NCBI GenBank assembly: GCA_947259685.1
Contig: CAMYNC010000019.1
Location: forward strand, 1-59,252
Direction of reading: 5' to 3'
Origin: an uncultured Desulfuromonadales bacterium
GTDB lineage: Bacteria; Desulfobacterota; Desulfuromonadia; Desulfuromonadales; Geopsychrobacteraceae
DNA length: 59,252 nucleotides
Part shown: positions 18,411-26,724 of the stretch, one piece after another
Position numbering within the stretch: position 1 is the first letter of the stretch
Layout of the letters: the number at the start of each line of letters is the position of its first letter
Translations under genes and position numbers: made by a program
Notes under the pieces: model-generated
Database searches by the model: none
Told to the model about the DNA's origin: nothing
Seen by the model: only the letters and a program-made list of their open reading frames with translations

Positions 18411-19691
18411 ATGCCGGACAGCTATCAGGCGAGTCTTGATTATCTCTACTCGCTGCAATTTTTTGGCATCAAGCTGGGCCTGAACAAAGTCTGCCAGTTG
18501 CTTGAACGCATCGACAATCCGCAACGCAAGTTGCGGATTGTTCATATTGCCGGCACCAACGGCAAGGGTTCTACCGCCGCGACGCTGGCCAATATCTTTC
18601 ATGCCGCCGGAATTTCGGCCGGACTCTATACTTCGCCTCACCTGCATAGTTTTACTGAACGGATTCGGGTCGATTTGGCGCAGATCCCGGATGCTGAGGT
18701 GGTTCGTTTGACCGACGAACTGCGGCCACACGCCGAAGAGTTGCAGACCACCTTTTTCGAGTTCACTACCGCTATGGCCCTGCTGTATTTTCAGCGCAGC
18801 GGAGCAGAATGGGCGATCCTCGAGGTCGGCATGGGGGGACGCTTGGACGCCACCAACGTGGCCATCCCGGAACTCTGCCTGATCAGCCCGATCGGTTTGG
18901 ACCATACCGCACAGCTCGGGCAAACCCTTGCTGAGGTTGCCGGCGAAAAGGCTGGAATTTTCAAAACTGGAGTGCCGATCGTCAGCGCCCGGCAGGAGCT
19001 TGTGGTAATCGAGGTTCTACGCGAAAAGGCCCAAAGCCTGTCCGCACCGATCGGCTTTGCTGGAAAGGATTATTTCTGGACCTCATCAGAGGAAGGATTC
19101 TCCTTTTTGGGTTGTGAGCAAAAATTGACCGACCTGCATCCTGGTCTTTTAGGTCAACATCAACAGCAGAACCTGGCCCTGGCCCTGGCCGCTGCCGAAC
19201 AGTTGCGGCAACAGGGTGTCTCCTTGCCGGATACGGCGTTGCGAAAAGGGGTCGAGACCACCCGCTGGCCGGGGCGGCTGGAATGGCTGCCCGGTCAGAT
19301 CCTGATCGATGGGGCGCACAATCCAGCCGGGGCACGGATGCTGGCTGCCTATCTCGAGCAGCAGCAGTTGCGTAATGTCCATTTGCTGGTCGGCTTGAAA
19401 GCGGATAAACCGGCAGCAGAACTGCTGGGCCCCTTGCTCCCCTATGTTGCCCGGCTTTACGCAACCGAACCGCCGGTGGAGGCTGTGGTGCCGCCGGAAA
19501 CCTTGGTGCTGCAGGCGGAAAAACTGGGTGTCAAAGCCGCAGCTTATTCTGAGCCTCAAGCCGCGTTGCGGGCAGCACTAGAGGCTCGCGGTCCTGGCGA
19601 GGTGCTGCTGGTGGCCGGTTCGTTGTTTTTAGTGGCTGCAGTGCGGGAAACACTGCTGCCTACGACGAAACTGTTGTCGATTACTATTTGA
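18411..19691 (+). CDS. folC: Bifunctional folylpolyglutamate / dihydrofolate synthase
   Basis: Mur-ligase-family enzyme of 426 residues that adds glutamate to dihydropteroate and to folates. The ATP-binding loop is GTNGKGSTAA (about 48-57), with EVGMGGRLDATN in the central domain and DGAHNPAG at the start of the C-terminal domain. GAGG precedes the ATG. The stop overlaps the lptD start by one base (TGATG), which suggests coupled translation. The partner folP is in this window at 28695. Confidence 0.95.
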   Translation: MPDSYQASLDYLYSLQFFGIKLGLNKVCQLLERIDNPQRKLRIVHIAGTNGKGSTAATLANIFHAAGISAGLYTSPHLHSFTERIRVDLAQIPDAEVVRLTDELRPHAEELQTTFFEFTTAMALLYFQRSGAEWAILEVGMGGRLDATNVAIPELCLISPIGLDHTAQLGQTLAEVAGEKAGIFKTGVPIVSARQELVVIEVLREKAQSLSAPIGFAGKDYFWTSSEEGFSFLGCEQKLTDLHPGLLGQHQQQNLALALAAAEQLRQQGVSLPDTALRKGVETTRWPGRLEWLPGQILIDGAHNPAGARMLAAYLEQQQLRNVHLLVGLKADKPAAELLGPLLPYVARLYATEPPVEAVVPPETLVLQAEKLGVKAAAYSEPQAALRAALEARGPGEVLLVAGSLFLVAAVRETLLPTTKLLSITI

Positions 19692-21772
19692 TGCTGATCT
19701 GGATGTTCTCCATGTTGCTGCGCTGCTTGTTATTGCTGAGCCTGCTGTTTGCTCCCACGCTGGTCACCGCTACCGATTGGGAGCAGGTCGGTGCCTCTGG
19801 TGTCCCGGTGAACCTGGAGGCGGATGAGCTAAGTTATGATAAGCAGAGCGGTCGCTATCAGGCGGTGGGAAATGTCCATTTAAGGCAAGGAGAGATGGAC
19901 CTGCGCAGCCGCATTCTTTGGTGGAATCAGCAAACAGGCGAGGTTGAGGCGGAAGGGGACGTGGAGCTGAATTCTCCCGATGAACGGCTGATCGGTCGTA
20001 AACTGTTTTACAATCTAGGCCAGGAGACCGGTCAGGTTGAGGATGGGCAGCTTTTCCTGCGCGAACAGAACCTGCATGTGCGCGGCAAGACCATCGAAAA
20101 ACTCAGTGAGATCGATTACCGCATTATTGAAGGTACCTTTACCACCTGCGATGGTGAAGTTCCCTCCTGGAAGTTCGGTGCCAGTCAGCTGGATATCACC
20201 CTGCAAGACTTCGCCCGGGCAAAACATGTCGTTTTCTATCTGAGTGATATCCCTTCTCTGTACGTTCCTTACTTCGCCTATCCAATCAATACCGACCGCG
20301 AATCGGGCTTTCTCATGCCGAGTGGCGGGTATTCTGATAGGCGCGGTGTACAGATTAGCAACGCCTATTACCAGGTGCTCGGCCGAAATCAGGATGCCAC
20401 CATTTTTGTCGATTATCTCTCCGAAATGGGCATCGGTAAGGGCTTGGAATATCGTTATATCTTCGGCAAACAGAACGCCGGTGAGGCACGTGCCTATCAC
20501 ATCGATGTTGATAAAGTCGATGGAACCCGGGTTGATGAGAAGCGCTATGCCCTTGAGTGGCAGCATGATGGTGACCTGCCTGGGGATGTGCGGATGGTCG
20601 CCGATGCGCTGTATGTCAATGATAACGACTATTTTCAGGAGTTCGGCGAGGTTGCCGGAGAGTATAACCGGGATAAGGTTGAGTCGCTCTTCTCTTTAAG
20701 TAAGAACTGGGGCAATGCGAACCTGGTCGGCCAGCTCAGGTACACCAAGGATCTCGAGGCGGACAATCCGGATCCCTTACAGCTGCTGCCACGGATTAAC
20801 TTCGATATCACCCGGCAGCGGATCGGCCGCACTCCCTTCTCCTATTCCTTCGACAGTGAATATACCAACTTCTGGCGAGATCAGGGGGTCCGCGGCCAGC
20901 GGCTGTCACTGCGACCGAGCTTGTCAGCCAATTTTCAACTCTTGCAGGTTCTTGCTGTCAATCCTGAGATCGGTTATCGCGAGCGTTATTATTGGGGTCT
21001 GAACGACGGTACCGGTTCCCAGCAGGAAGGGATCGTCGATTTTTCCACCAAGGTGACGACTCGTCTGCAGCGGGTATATGATCAGCCGATCGGTCCGGTC
21101 AGTAAGCTACGCCACAGCATCGAACCGGAAGTGACGTACCTGTACACTCCAGAGGAAGACCAGACTCATCTGCCCCTGTTTGATAGTATTGACCGAATAT
21201 CCGAGACCAACCGGATTGACTATGCATTGGTACAGCGCCTGACCGCCCGTTTTGATCGGGACGGAGCCAGCCCAAGCTATCGTACGCTGGTCTACCTGCG
21301 TTTGTCGCAGAGTTACGATTTGCGGAGTGAGGCAAAGGACGAACCCTTCTCAGATCTTCGGGGAGAAATGACCCTGCTGCCGACCGACTGGTCAATGATG
21401 CGCATCGACGCCTACTTGGACGTCAATAACGACAAGTGGCGCAAGTACTCGGTTGAAGCTAAGGTCCATGACCAGCGGGAGAACTCTCTCTGGCTCGAAT
21501 ATCGACGAGATCTTGATCAACAGAGCAATTACGGCGCTCTCAGATTGACGACTGGCTTACTCAATCCGGTTTATGTCAACTATGAAAAACGTTACGATTT
21601 TGAAACTAGCAAGCGACTTGAGGATGTTCTCGAGGTGGAATATCGCCACCAATGCTGGAGTGCCCTATTAACTTATCGCGATAATTCTGTCGATAAGGCC
21701 ATCATGCTAAGCTTCTTTATGAAAGGTATCGGTTCGGTTGGTGGCCTCGGTGCCAGTTTGGGTGCTCGCTGA
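19691..21772 (+). CDS. lptD: LPS-assembly outer-membrane protein LptD
   Basis: Outer-membrane translocon that inserts lipopolysaccharide into the outer leaflet. About 693 residues: a signal peptide (about 1-27, MLLRCLLLLSLLFAPTLV core), an OstA/LptA-like periplasmic beta-taco (about 30-150, VNLEADELSYDKQSGRYQAV), then a beta-barrel. SEIDYRIIEGTFTTCDG marks the domain junction. One Cys is at that junction and one near the C-terminus (HQCW), fewer than in E. coli, so a simpler disulfide pattern is likely. It indicates a diderm with LPS. The ATG overlaps the folC stop; an in-frame ATG at 19712 is an alternative start. Confidence 0.93.
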   Translation: MLIWMFSMLLRCLLLLSLLFAPTLVTATDWEQVGASGVPVNLEADELSYDKQSGRYQAVGNVHLRQGEMDLRSRILWWNQQTGEVEAEGDVELNSPDERLIGRKLFYNLGQETGQVEDGQLFLREQNLHVRGKTIEKLSEIDYRIIEGTFTTCDGEVPSWKFGASQLDITLQDFARAKHVVFYLSDIPSLYVPYFAYPINTDRESGFLMPSGGYSDRRGVQISNAYYQVLGRNQDATIFVDYLSEMGIGKGLEYRYIFGKQNAGEARAYHIDVDKVDGTRVDEKRYALEWQHDGDLPGDVRMVADALYVNDNDYFQEFGEVAGEYNRDKVESLFSLSKNWGNANLVGQLRYTKDLEADNPDPLQLLPRINFDITRQRIGRTPFSYSFDSEYTNFWRDQGVRGQRLSLRPSLSANFQLLQVLAVNPEIGYRERYYWGLNDGTGSQQEGIVDFSTKVTTRLQRVYDQPIGPVSKLRHSIEPEVTYLYTPEEDQTHLPLFDSIDRISETNRIDYALVQRLTARFDRDGASPSYRTLVYLRLSQSYDLRSEAKDEPFSDLRGEMTLLPTDWSMMRIDAYLDVNNDKWRKYSVEAKVHDQRENSLWLEYRRDLDQQSNYGALRLTTGLLNPVYVNYEKRYDFETSKRLEDVLEVEYRHQCWSALLTYRDNSVDKAIMLSFFMKGIGSVGGLGASLGAR

Positions 21773-21846
21773 TTTTCTGTTCAAAGACCCTTATTGATGA
21801 TTTGTGCTGTTGCCAAAGCTAGGCTAAATTGCATCCGCAGAAAGCG

Positions 21847-22036
21847 GCAAAAGGGCTGAGGTTGGACAACAGAATCAACCATCAGCGATACAGTGAACAG
21901 TATGCTGAAGCAGAACACACTGGGGGCTGGAAAAGAAGATTGACCCGTTTTCAAGGGCATGCGAAGCTAGCTCGTTTCCAGCCGGAGAGCTGCCGTGGAA
22001 ACTAACGGCCAGGCGGGGGCTCCCCGCCACTTTTGC
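21847..22036 (+). ncRNA. Candidate structured RNA or 5' leader, family not recognised
   Basis: A 190-nt stretch with unusually many perfect stems. A closing stem GCAAAAG/CTTTTGC (21847-21853 with 22030-22036) encloses GGTTG/CAACC (21860-21864 with 21876-21880), TCAGC+ATAC/GTAT+GCTGA (21882-21891 with 21900-21908), GGCTGGAAA/TTTCCAGCC (21925-21933 with 21975-21983), GCCGT/ACGGC (21992-21996 with 22005-22009) and GGCGGGG/CCCCGCC (22012-22018 with 22022-22028). It fits neither lptD nor the next gene. It could be a riboswitch-like leader for the ftsB-like/argS operon or an independent RNA. I could not match it to 6S, SRP, RNase P, tmRNA or common riboswitches. Confidence 0.4.
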
Positions 22037-22061
22037 ATCTGTCGTCTTCTTGGAGGTATGT

Positions 22062-22400
22062 TTGACCCCTGCCCGTGAACCGGATGTTTCCGGCAGTAAA
22101 AATCTGATCACGATCTGGCTGCTGGTTATTATTGTCATCATGCTGGGTTACGCGATTTTTGGGAATCGAGGGGTGTTGCGGATTCTCCAGGCCGAAAAGC
22201 AGCAGCAACAACTTGAGCTACAACTGGCAGAGATTAAACAGCAGCAGCAGCGCTTACGTGAAGAAATCGAACGTTTGCGGAATGACAAGGACTATTGGGA
22301 ACAGCTGGCCCGGACCAAACTGGGTATGGTGCGCGAGGGTGAGTTGATTTATCACCTGCCAGCCAAAGATAAGAAAGCACGAGGCGATAAACCGCAATGA
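22062..22400 (+). CDS. FtsB/DivIC-family septum protein
   Basis: About 112 residues: a short cytoplasmic tail, one membrane helix (about 14-32, LITIWLLVIIVIMLGYAIF), then a periplasmic coiled coil very rich in Gln/Glu/Leu (about 45-85), and a conserved end (DYWEQLARTKLGMVREGE). This is the FtsB/DivIC plan, a bitopic protein of the division complex. The start is uncertain. TTG 22062 follows GGAGG by 5 nt; the ATG at 22058 is out of frame, and TTG 22050 overlaps the ribosome binding site. The stop overlaps the argS ATG by four bases. Confidence 0.85.
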   Translation: MTPAREPDVSGSKNLITIWLLVIIVIMLGYAIFGNRGVLRILQAEKQQQQLELQLAEIKQQQQRLREEIERLRNDKDYWEQLARTKLGMVREGELIYHLPAKDKKARGDKPQ

Positions 22401-24058
22401 AAAACCAGTTACGGCAGGCCATTTCTAAGGCCTTGCAGCAATGTTATGCCAACGGCAGCTTGGATTCCGGGGAGCTTCCGGCCGAGATTCAGTTGGAGGT
22501 GCCAAAGAATTCAGAGCATGGTGATTTTGCTACTAATCTGGCGATGACCATGGCCAAGGCCGAGCGCAAGGCCCCGCGGCAGATCGCTGAAGCTCTGGTC
22601 GCAGCTCTGCAGGACAACCCCCTCTGTGAAAAAATCGAAATTGCCGGTCCCGGGTTTATCAATTTTCGGCTCGCTGCCAGCTGCTGGTATGGCGTGCTCG
22701 AGCAGATTGCGCAGGACGGTGAGGCCTATGGGCATAGCCAGGTCGGTGTCGGAACCAAAATTCAGGTCGAGTTTGTCAGCGCCAATCCGACCGGTCCTTT
22801 GCATATCGGCCACGGCCGGGGGGCGGCAGTCGGTGATGCGGTCGCTAGTGTCCTGCAGGCCGCCGGGTTCGATGTCCAGCGCGAATACTATGTCAACGAT
22901 GCCGGCAACCAGGTGAAAACCCTTGGCCTGTCAATCCTGCTGCGGCTGCAGGAACTGCAGGGCGAGTCGATCGACTTTCCCGAGGACGGCTATCAGGCCG
23001 ATTATATCCGGGAACTGGCGGAAAAATTCCTCGTGACCGAAGGCGATCTGCAGGGGATCGCCGAGACTGAGGCGATCGAAAAATGTGCCCGCTTTGGTGT
23101 CGCTCATGTGCTCAACTGGATTGCCGAGGATCTGAAGGCATTCGGGATCAATTTTGATAACTGGTACAGCGAAAAAAGCCTTTACGACCGCGATATGGTC
23201 AATATGGAGCTGGCCAAGCTCAAAGAGAAGCGACTCTCCTTCGAAGAGGAAGGGGCTCTCTGGCTGCGTACCACTGACCATGGTGATGACAAGGATCGGG
23301 TGCTGATTAAATCGGATGGTAGTTATACCTATTTTGCCTCCGACGTCGCCTACCATATGGAGAAATTCGACCGCGGCTTCAATCGGGTGATCGATGTCTG
23401 GGGTGCCGACCATCACGGTTATATCCCCCGCATGAAAGCGATGCTCGCTGGGTTGGGCCATCCGCCGGAAGATCTTGAGGTGCTGCTGATCCAAATGGTC
23501 AACCTGCTGCGCGATGGAGTGCCCTTTACCATGGGCAAGCGCTCCGGTAACTTTATCACTCTGCGCGAGGTGATCGACGAAGTCGGTAGCGATGCTTGTC
23601 GCTTTTTCTTTCTCATGCGTCGCTGCGACAGCCAGCTCGATTTCGATCTGGAACTCGCCAAGCAGCAGAGCAGCGATAACCCGGTCTACTATGTCCAGTA
23701 TGCCCACGCCAGGGTCTGCAGTATCAATCGTACCGCGGCTGAGGCGGGGGTTGCCCTGCCTGGTCCGCGGGACGTAGACTGCAACAAGTTGCAGCTGGAA
23801 GAAGAGCTGGCCCTGGCCAAGCAGCTGGCGCGGCTGCCGGACACCATCATCGGTGCGGCGCTTAACTATGAACCGCACCGAGTGGTCTTTTACCTGCAGG
23901 AACTGGCTGCTCAGTTTCACAGTTACTACAACCGGCAGCGGGTGCTGGTCGATGATCTGGCTACCACCCAGGCCCGGCTTTATCTGGTTAACTCGGTCCG
24001 CATTGTGCTGGCGAATGCGCTACGGATTCTCGGTGTTTCGGCACCGGAAAAAATGTAA
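22397..24058 (+). CDS. argS: Arginyl-tRNA synthetase
   Basis: Class I aminoacyl-tRNA synthetase of 553 residues that charges tRNA-Arg. The HIGH signature is in NPTGPLHIGHGRGA (about 130-143), and the KMSKS-like loop is MGKRSGNFITL (about 378-388). An N-terminal Arg-S additional domain (about 1-90) and a C-terminal DALR anticodon-binding domain ending at EKM complete the usual architecture. The ATGA overlap with the ftsB-like gene indicates one operon, followed 11 nt later by the SPOR gene. Confidence 0.98.
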   Translation: MKNQLRQAISKALQQCYANGSLDSGELPAEIQLEVPKNSEHGDFATNLAMTMAKAERKAPRQIAEALVAALQDNPLCEKIEIAGPGFINFRLAASCWYGVLEQIAQDGEAYGHSQVGVGTKIQVEFVSANPTGPLHIGHGRGAAVGDAVASVLQAAGFDVQREYYVNDAGNQVKTLGLSILLRLQELQGESIDFPEDGYQADYIRELAEKFLVTEGDLQGIAETEAIEKCARFGVAHVLNWIAEDLKAFGINFDNWYSEKSLYDRDMVNMELAKLKEKRLSFEEEGALWLRTTDHGDDKDRVLIKSDGSYTYFASDVAYHMEKFDRGFNRVIDVWGADHHGYIPRMKAMLAGLGHPPEDLEVLLIQMVNLLRDGVPFTMGKRSGNFITLREVIDEVGSDACRFFFLMRRCDSQLDFDLELAKQQSSDNPVYYVQYAHARVCSINRTAAEAGVALPGPRDVDCNKLQLEEELALAKQLARLPDTIIGAALNYEPHRVVFYLQELAAQFHSYYNRQRVLVDDLATTQARLYLVNSVRIVLANALRILGVSAPEKM

Positions 24059-24069
24059 GGGAGCTGTCG

Positions 24070-24804
24070 ATGAAATCAGCAACCAAAACCCGCACCCAGC
24101 GGCGTATGGAACGGAAACAGGTGCTCTTCCTGGTGGTGCTGCTGCTAGGCGTTTCACTGGCCAGCTTTACCCTCGGGGTAATGGTCGGTAGTCGTGGCGC
24201 CGAGCGGGAGCTGGCACAGCAGTCGCCGGTCAGAGCAGAGAAGCGGAATGCTGTGGCGCCCAGACCTGCAGCCAAAACACCGCCGCCGGTACCAGTTGCT
24301 CCGCCCGAGAACCCCGCTGACACCGTGGCGGAGACCAAGCTGACCTTTTATGACAAACTCGCCAAGGAATCAGCTCCCCTCGGTAGCGGGATCAACCTGC
24401 GGCCAGAGCCCAAACCCAAATCGAAACCGGTCGAAAAGCCACCTATCGAGCTTCCGGCGCAGCCGATCGTGAAAAAAGAGCCCGTCGTTGCTGCTGTGGC
24501 CCCCCAGGCTCGCGAGCCAGCTCCGGCGGTAGTCCCATCGGTCAGTGGCCAACCGCAGGCCAGTCCAAAGGGGAAATTCGCGCTGCAGGTCGCGTCCTTC
24601 GCCAAGGCAACCGATGCCGGCCGGCTGAAGAAGCAGCTGCTCGGCAAGGGTTATCCCGCTTTTGTGGTCGAGGCTGACCTGGCCGCTAAGGGGATCTGGT
24701 ATCGGGTCAAAATCGGTCCCTATGCCGACAGCCAAACAGTGACATCAATGCAACAGTTGGTGGAGCAAAAAGAAAAGCTCAAGGGTTTTGTGACCCGGCC
24801 TTAA
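24070..24804 (+). CDS. SPOR-domain membrane protein
   Basis: A 244-residue bitopic protein: a basic N-terminus, one membrane helix (about 18-38), a Pro/Lys-rich linker, and a C-terminal SPOR domain (about 168-240, GKFALQVASFAKATDAGRLKKQL). SPOR domains bind glycan strands lacking stem peptides and direct proteins to the division septum. Its position behind an ftsB-like gene and argS fits a cell-division role. It is the last gene before the tRNAs. Confidence 0.87.
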   Translation: MKSATKTRTQRRMERKQVLFLVVLLLGVSLASFTLGVMVGSRGAERELAQQSPVRAEKRNAVAPRPAAKTPPPVPVAPPENPADTVAETKLTFYDKLAKESAPLGSGINLRPEPKPKSKPVEKPPIELPAQPIVKKEPVVAAVAPQAREPAPAVVPSVSGQPQASPKGKFALQVASFAKATDAGRLKKQLLGKGYPAFVVEADLAAKGIWYRVKIGPYADSQTVTSMQQLVEQKEKLKGFVTRP

Positions 24805-24864
24805 ATCAGGCCTGAGCTGGCTTTTCCTCTGGGGTCGAGGTCAACAAAAGTCCCGATTTTTTTC

Positions 24865-24893
24865 TTGACATTTCATGCGCAGGATACTATTTT
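24865..24893 (+). promoter_or_regulatory. Promoter of the tRNA pair
   Basis: TTGACA (24865-24870), a 17-nt spacer and TATTTT (24888-24893); a TACTAT overlaps at shorter spacing. Transcription would begin a few nt before the mature tRNA 5' end at 24906. Confidence 0.6.
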
Positions 24894-24905
24894 CCTGCCT
24901 CGTGT

Positions 24906-25026
<121 letters not shown>

Positions 25027-25060
25027 AAGCCGATCCTCCTTATGGAGTAGCCATAGATTC

Positions 25061-25137
25061 GGCGGTGTAGCTCAGTTGGTTAGAGCATGCGGCTCATATC
25101 CGCAGTGTCCGGAGTTCGAATCTCTGCACCGCCACCA
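25061..25137 (+). tRNA. tRNA with CAU anticodon (elongator Met, or Ile2)
   Basis: A 77-nt cloverleaf with encoded CCA: acceptor GGCGGTG/CACCGCC, D arm AGCTCAGTTGGTTAGAGCA, anticodon stem TGCGG/CCGCA with loop CTCATAT, T loop TTCGAAT. The anticodon is CAU. G2-C71, C3-G70 and A73 are MetRS-type features, so elongator Met is favoured. However, tilS, whose product converts CAU of tRNA-Ile2 to lysidine, lies 95 nt downstream, so Ile2 is not excluded. Confidence 0.93.
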
Positions 25138-25140
25138 ATT

Positions 25141-25173
25141 AAAGCCCTTCACGCTATCGTGGAGGGCTTTTTT
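25141..25173 (+). terminator. Intrinsic terminator after the tRNAs
   Basis: A 13-bp stem with one mismatch (25141-25153 with 25158-25170) and a CTAT loop, ending in six T residues. It separates the tRNA transcript from tilS. Confidence 0.92.
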
Positions 25174-25232
25174 CGTTTATAGTTTCTGGCAATATCTTCG
25201 GTTGCCAATTCTCTATAGGTTCGTGTGGAATT

Positions 25233-26594
25233 ATGTCCCAAACCGTCCCTGATCATTTCTCTTCACTTTTCCCCCCTGAGGAGTTCTCTGGGGTAACTTC
25301 CATACTGGTGGCGGTTTCCGGCGGGGTTGATTCAGTGGTGCTGTTGCACCTGTTGCAGTCGGTTGCACCAGACTATGGCTTAGATCTGGAAGTCGCTCAT
25401 CTGGATCACGGAATCCGCTCAGAAAGTGCCGCCGATGCTGATTTTGTCGCTGAACTTTGCCGGGACTGGGGTCTCTCTTGCCATGTTGACCGAGCTGAAG
25501 TTCCCGCCTTGGCAACGAGGCGGGGTTGGAGCCTGGAGATGGCTGGACGGCAGGCGCGACGGGAATTTTTGCAAAGGACCGCTGATGAAAGGGGCTACGA
25601 ACGGATTGCTCTGGCCCATCATCGCGATGATCAGGTAGAAACCTTTTTTCTCCGTCTTCTGCGTGGGACCGGGATCAGCGGTTTGTCATCTATGCACAGG
25701 CTTCAGGGATGCTGGTGGCGGCCGCTGCTTGCGGTGAGTCGGCAGCAGATCCTCGCCTATGCGAAGCAGCAGGGTTTGCGCTGGGTTGAGGATGAATCAA
25801 ACCGTGATCCGGTATTTTTACGAAACCGCTTGCGCCAGCAAATTGTGCCGCAACTGCGGGAATTTAATCCGCAGCTGGATGAGCGACTAAGCGTACTCTG
25901 TGCGCAGGTTCAGTTGGAGGAGGATTTCTGGCAGCAGCAGCTGGATCAGCTTTTCCCGAGACTGGTGGTTTCAGGTCAAAATGGTTTCCGGCTTGATCGA
26001 ATTCTGCTGCTCGGTTTGCATCCGGCTATGCGGTTGCGGGTTTTGCGTGAGGCTTTACGGCAAGTTCGCGGTGACCTGCAACGGATCGAGGCGGATCATC
26101 TGCAGGCGATCGAAAACCTGCTCCAGGCGGATCGCAGCCAGGCGCAGCTTGATCTGCCAGACTGTTGGGTGGCGCGGCGTTATGGGCAGCTTTGGTTGCG
26201 GACGGCTCCGCCCGCTCGCCCGCAGGCTTATGACTTGCCACTCCCGTTTTCTGGCGAAGTCGAATTGCCTGACGGTCGCACCTTGGGCGCTACGGTGCTG
26301 GCGGAACAGCAGGGGGAATCCCTGGCAGTTGCCGAATTCTCCCTAGCCGAATTTAATGAGCCATTGCGGATTCGCAGTTGGCAGGCTGGGGATCGTTTCG
26401 AACCTGCCGGTATGCTTGGCTGCAAGCGGTTAAAGCGATTTTTCAGTGATGACAAAATGGAAATTGAAGAGCGAGCCAGGGTTCCTTTGCTGGTCAGCGG
26501 AGAGATCATCCTCTGGGTTGTCGGCCGTCGTCGGTCACGACACGCGATAGCAAATTTGCAATCGGGACCGGTTCTGCGTTTAGAGTTGATTTGA
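25233..26594 (+). CDS. tilS: tRNA(Ile)-lysidine synthase
   Basis: Converts C34 of the CAU anticodon of tRNA-Ile2 to lysidine, which changes decoding from AUG to AUA. The 453-residue protein has the PP-loop ATPase motif SGGVDS (about 29-34), HLDHGIR, AHHRDDQVETFFLRLLRGTG, the central domain, and a C-terminal substrate-binding domain with GDRF and LKRFFSD near 390-410. It opens the tilS-ftsH-folP cluster directly behind a CAU tRNA. The start ATG fits the N-terminal length of the family. Confidence 0.95.
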   Translation: MSQTVPDHFSSLFPPEEFSGVTSILVAVSGGVDSVVLLHLLQSVAPDYGLDLEVAHLDHGIRSESAADADFVAELCRDWGLSCHVDRAEVPALATRRGWSLEMAGRQARREFLQRTADERGYERIALAHHRDDQVETFFLRLLRGTGISGLSSMHRLQGCWWRPLLAVSRQQILAYAKQQGLRWVEDESNRDPVFLRNRLRQQIVPQLREFNPQLDERLSVLCAQVQLEEDFWQQQLDQLFPRLVVSGQNGFRLDRILLLGLHPAMRLRVLREALRQVRGDLQRIEADHLQAIENLLQADRSQAQLDLPDCWVARRYGQLWLRTAPPARPQAYDLPLPFSGEVELPDGRTLGATVLAEQQGESLAVAEFSLAEFNEPLRIRSWQAGDRFEPAGMLGCKRLKRFFSDDKMEIEERARVPLLVSGEIILWVVGRRRSRHAIANLQSGPVLRLELI

Positions 26595-26724
26595 GCGGCT
26601 TAAGGTGGGACAAAAAACTTGTGAGTGCTTGCTCTTTATGGTAATTTTTCCTGCCGATTCTAACCTAATTGTTGGCGGTGTTCAACGCCGCCGAAATCGC
26701 TAATAAAACTCCACAGGGGGTATT

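Noticed and set aside
21847..22036. Identity as 6S RNA, SRP RNA, RNase P RNA or a common riboswitch
   Set aside because: Length suits 6S, but the region folds into several local hairpins rather than one long interrupted stem, and the conserved core sequences of the other classes are absent.
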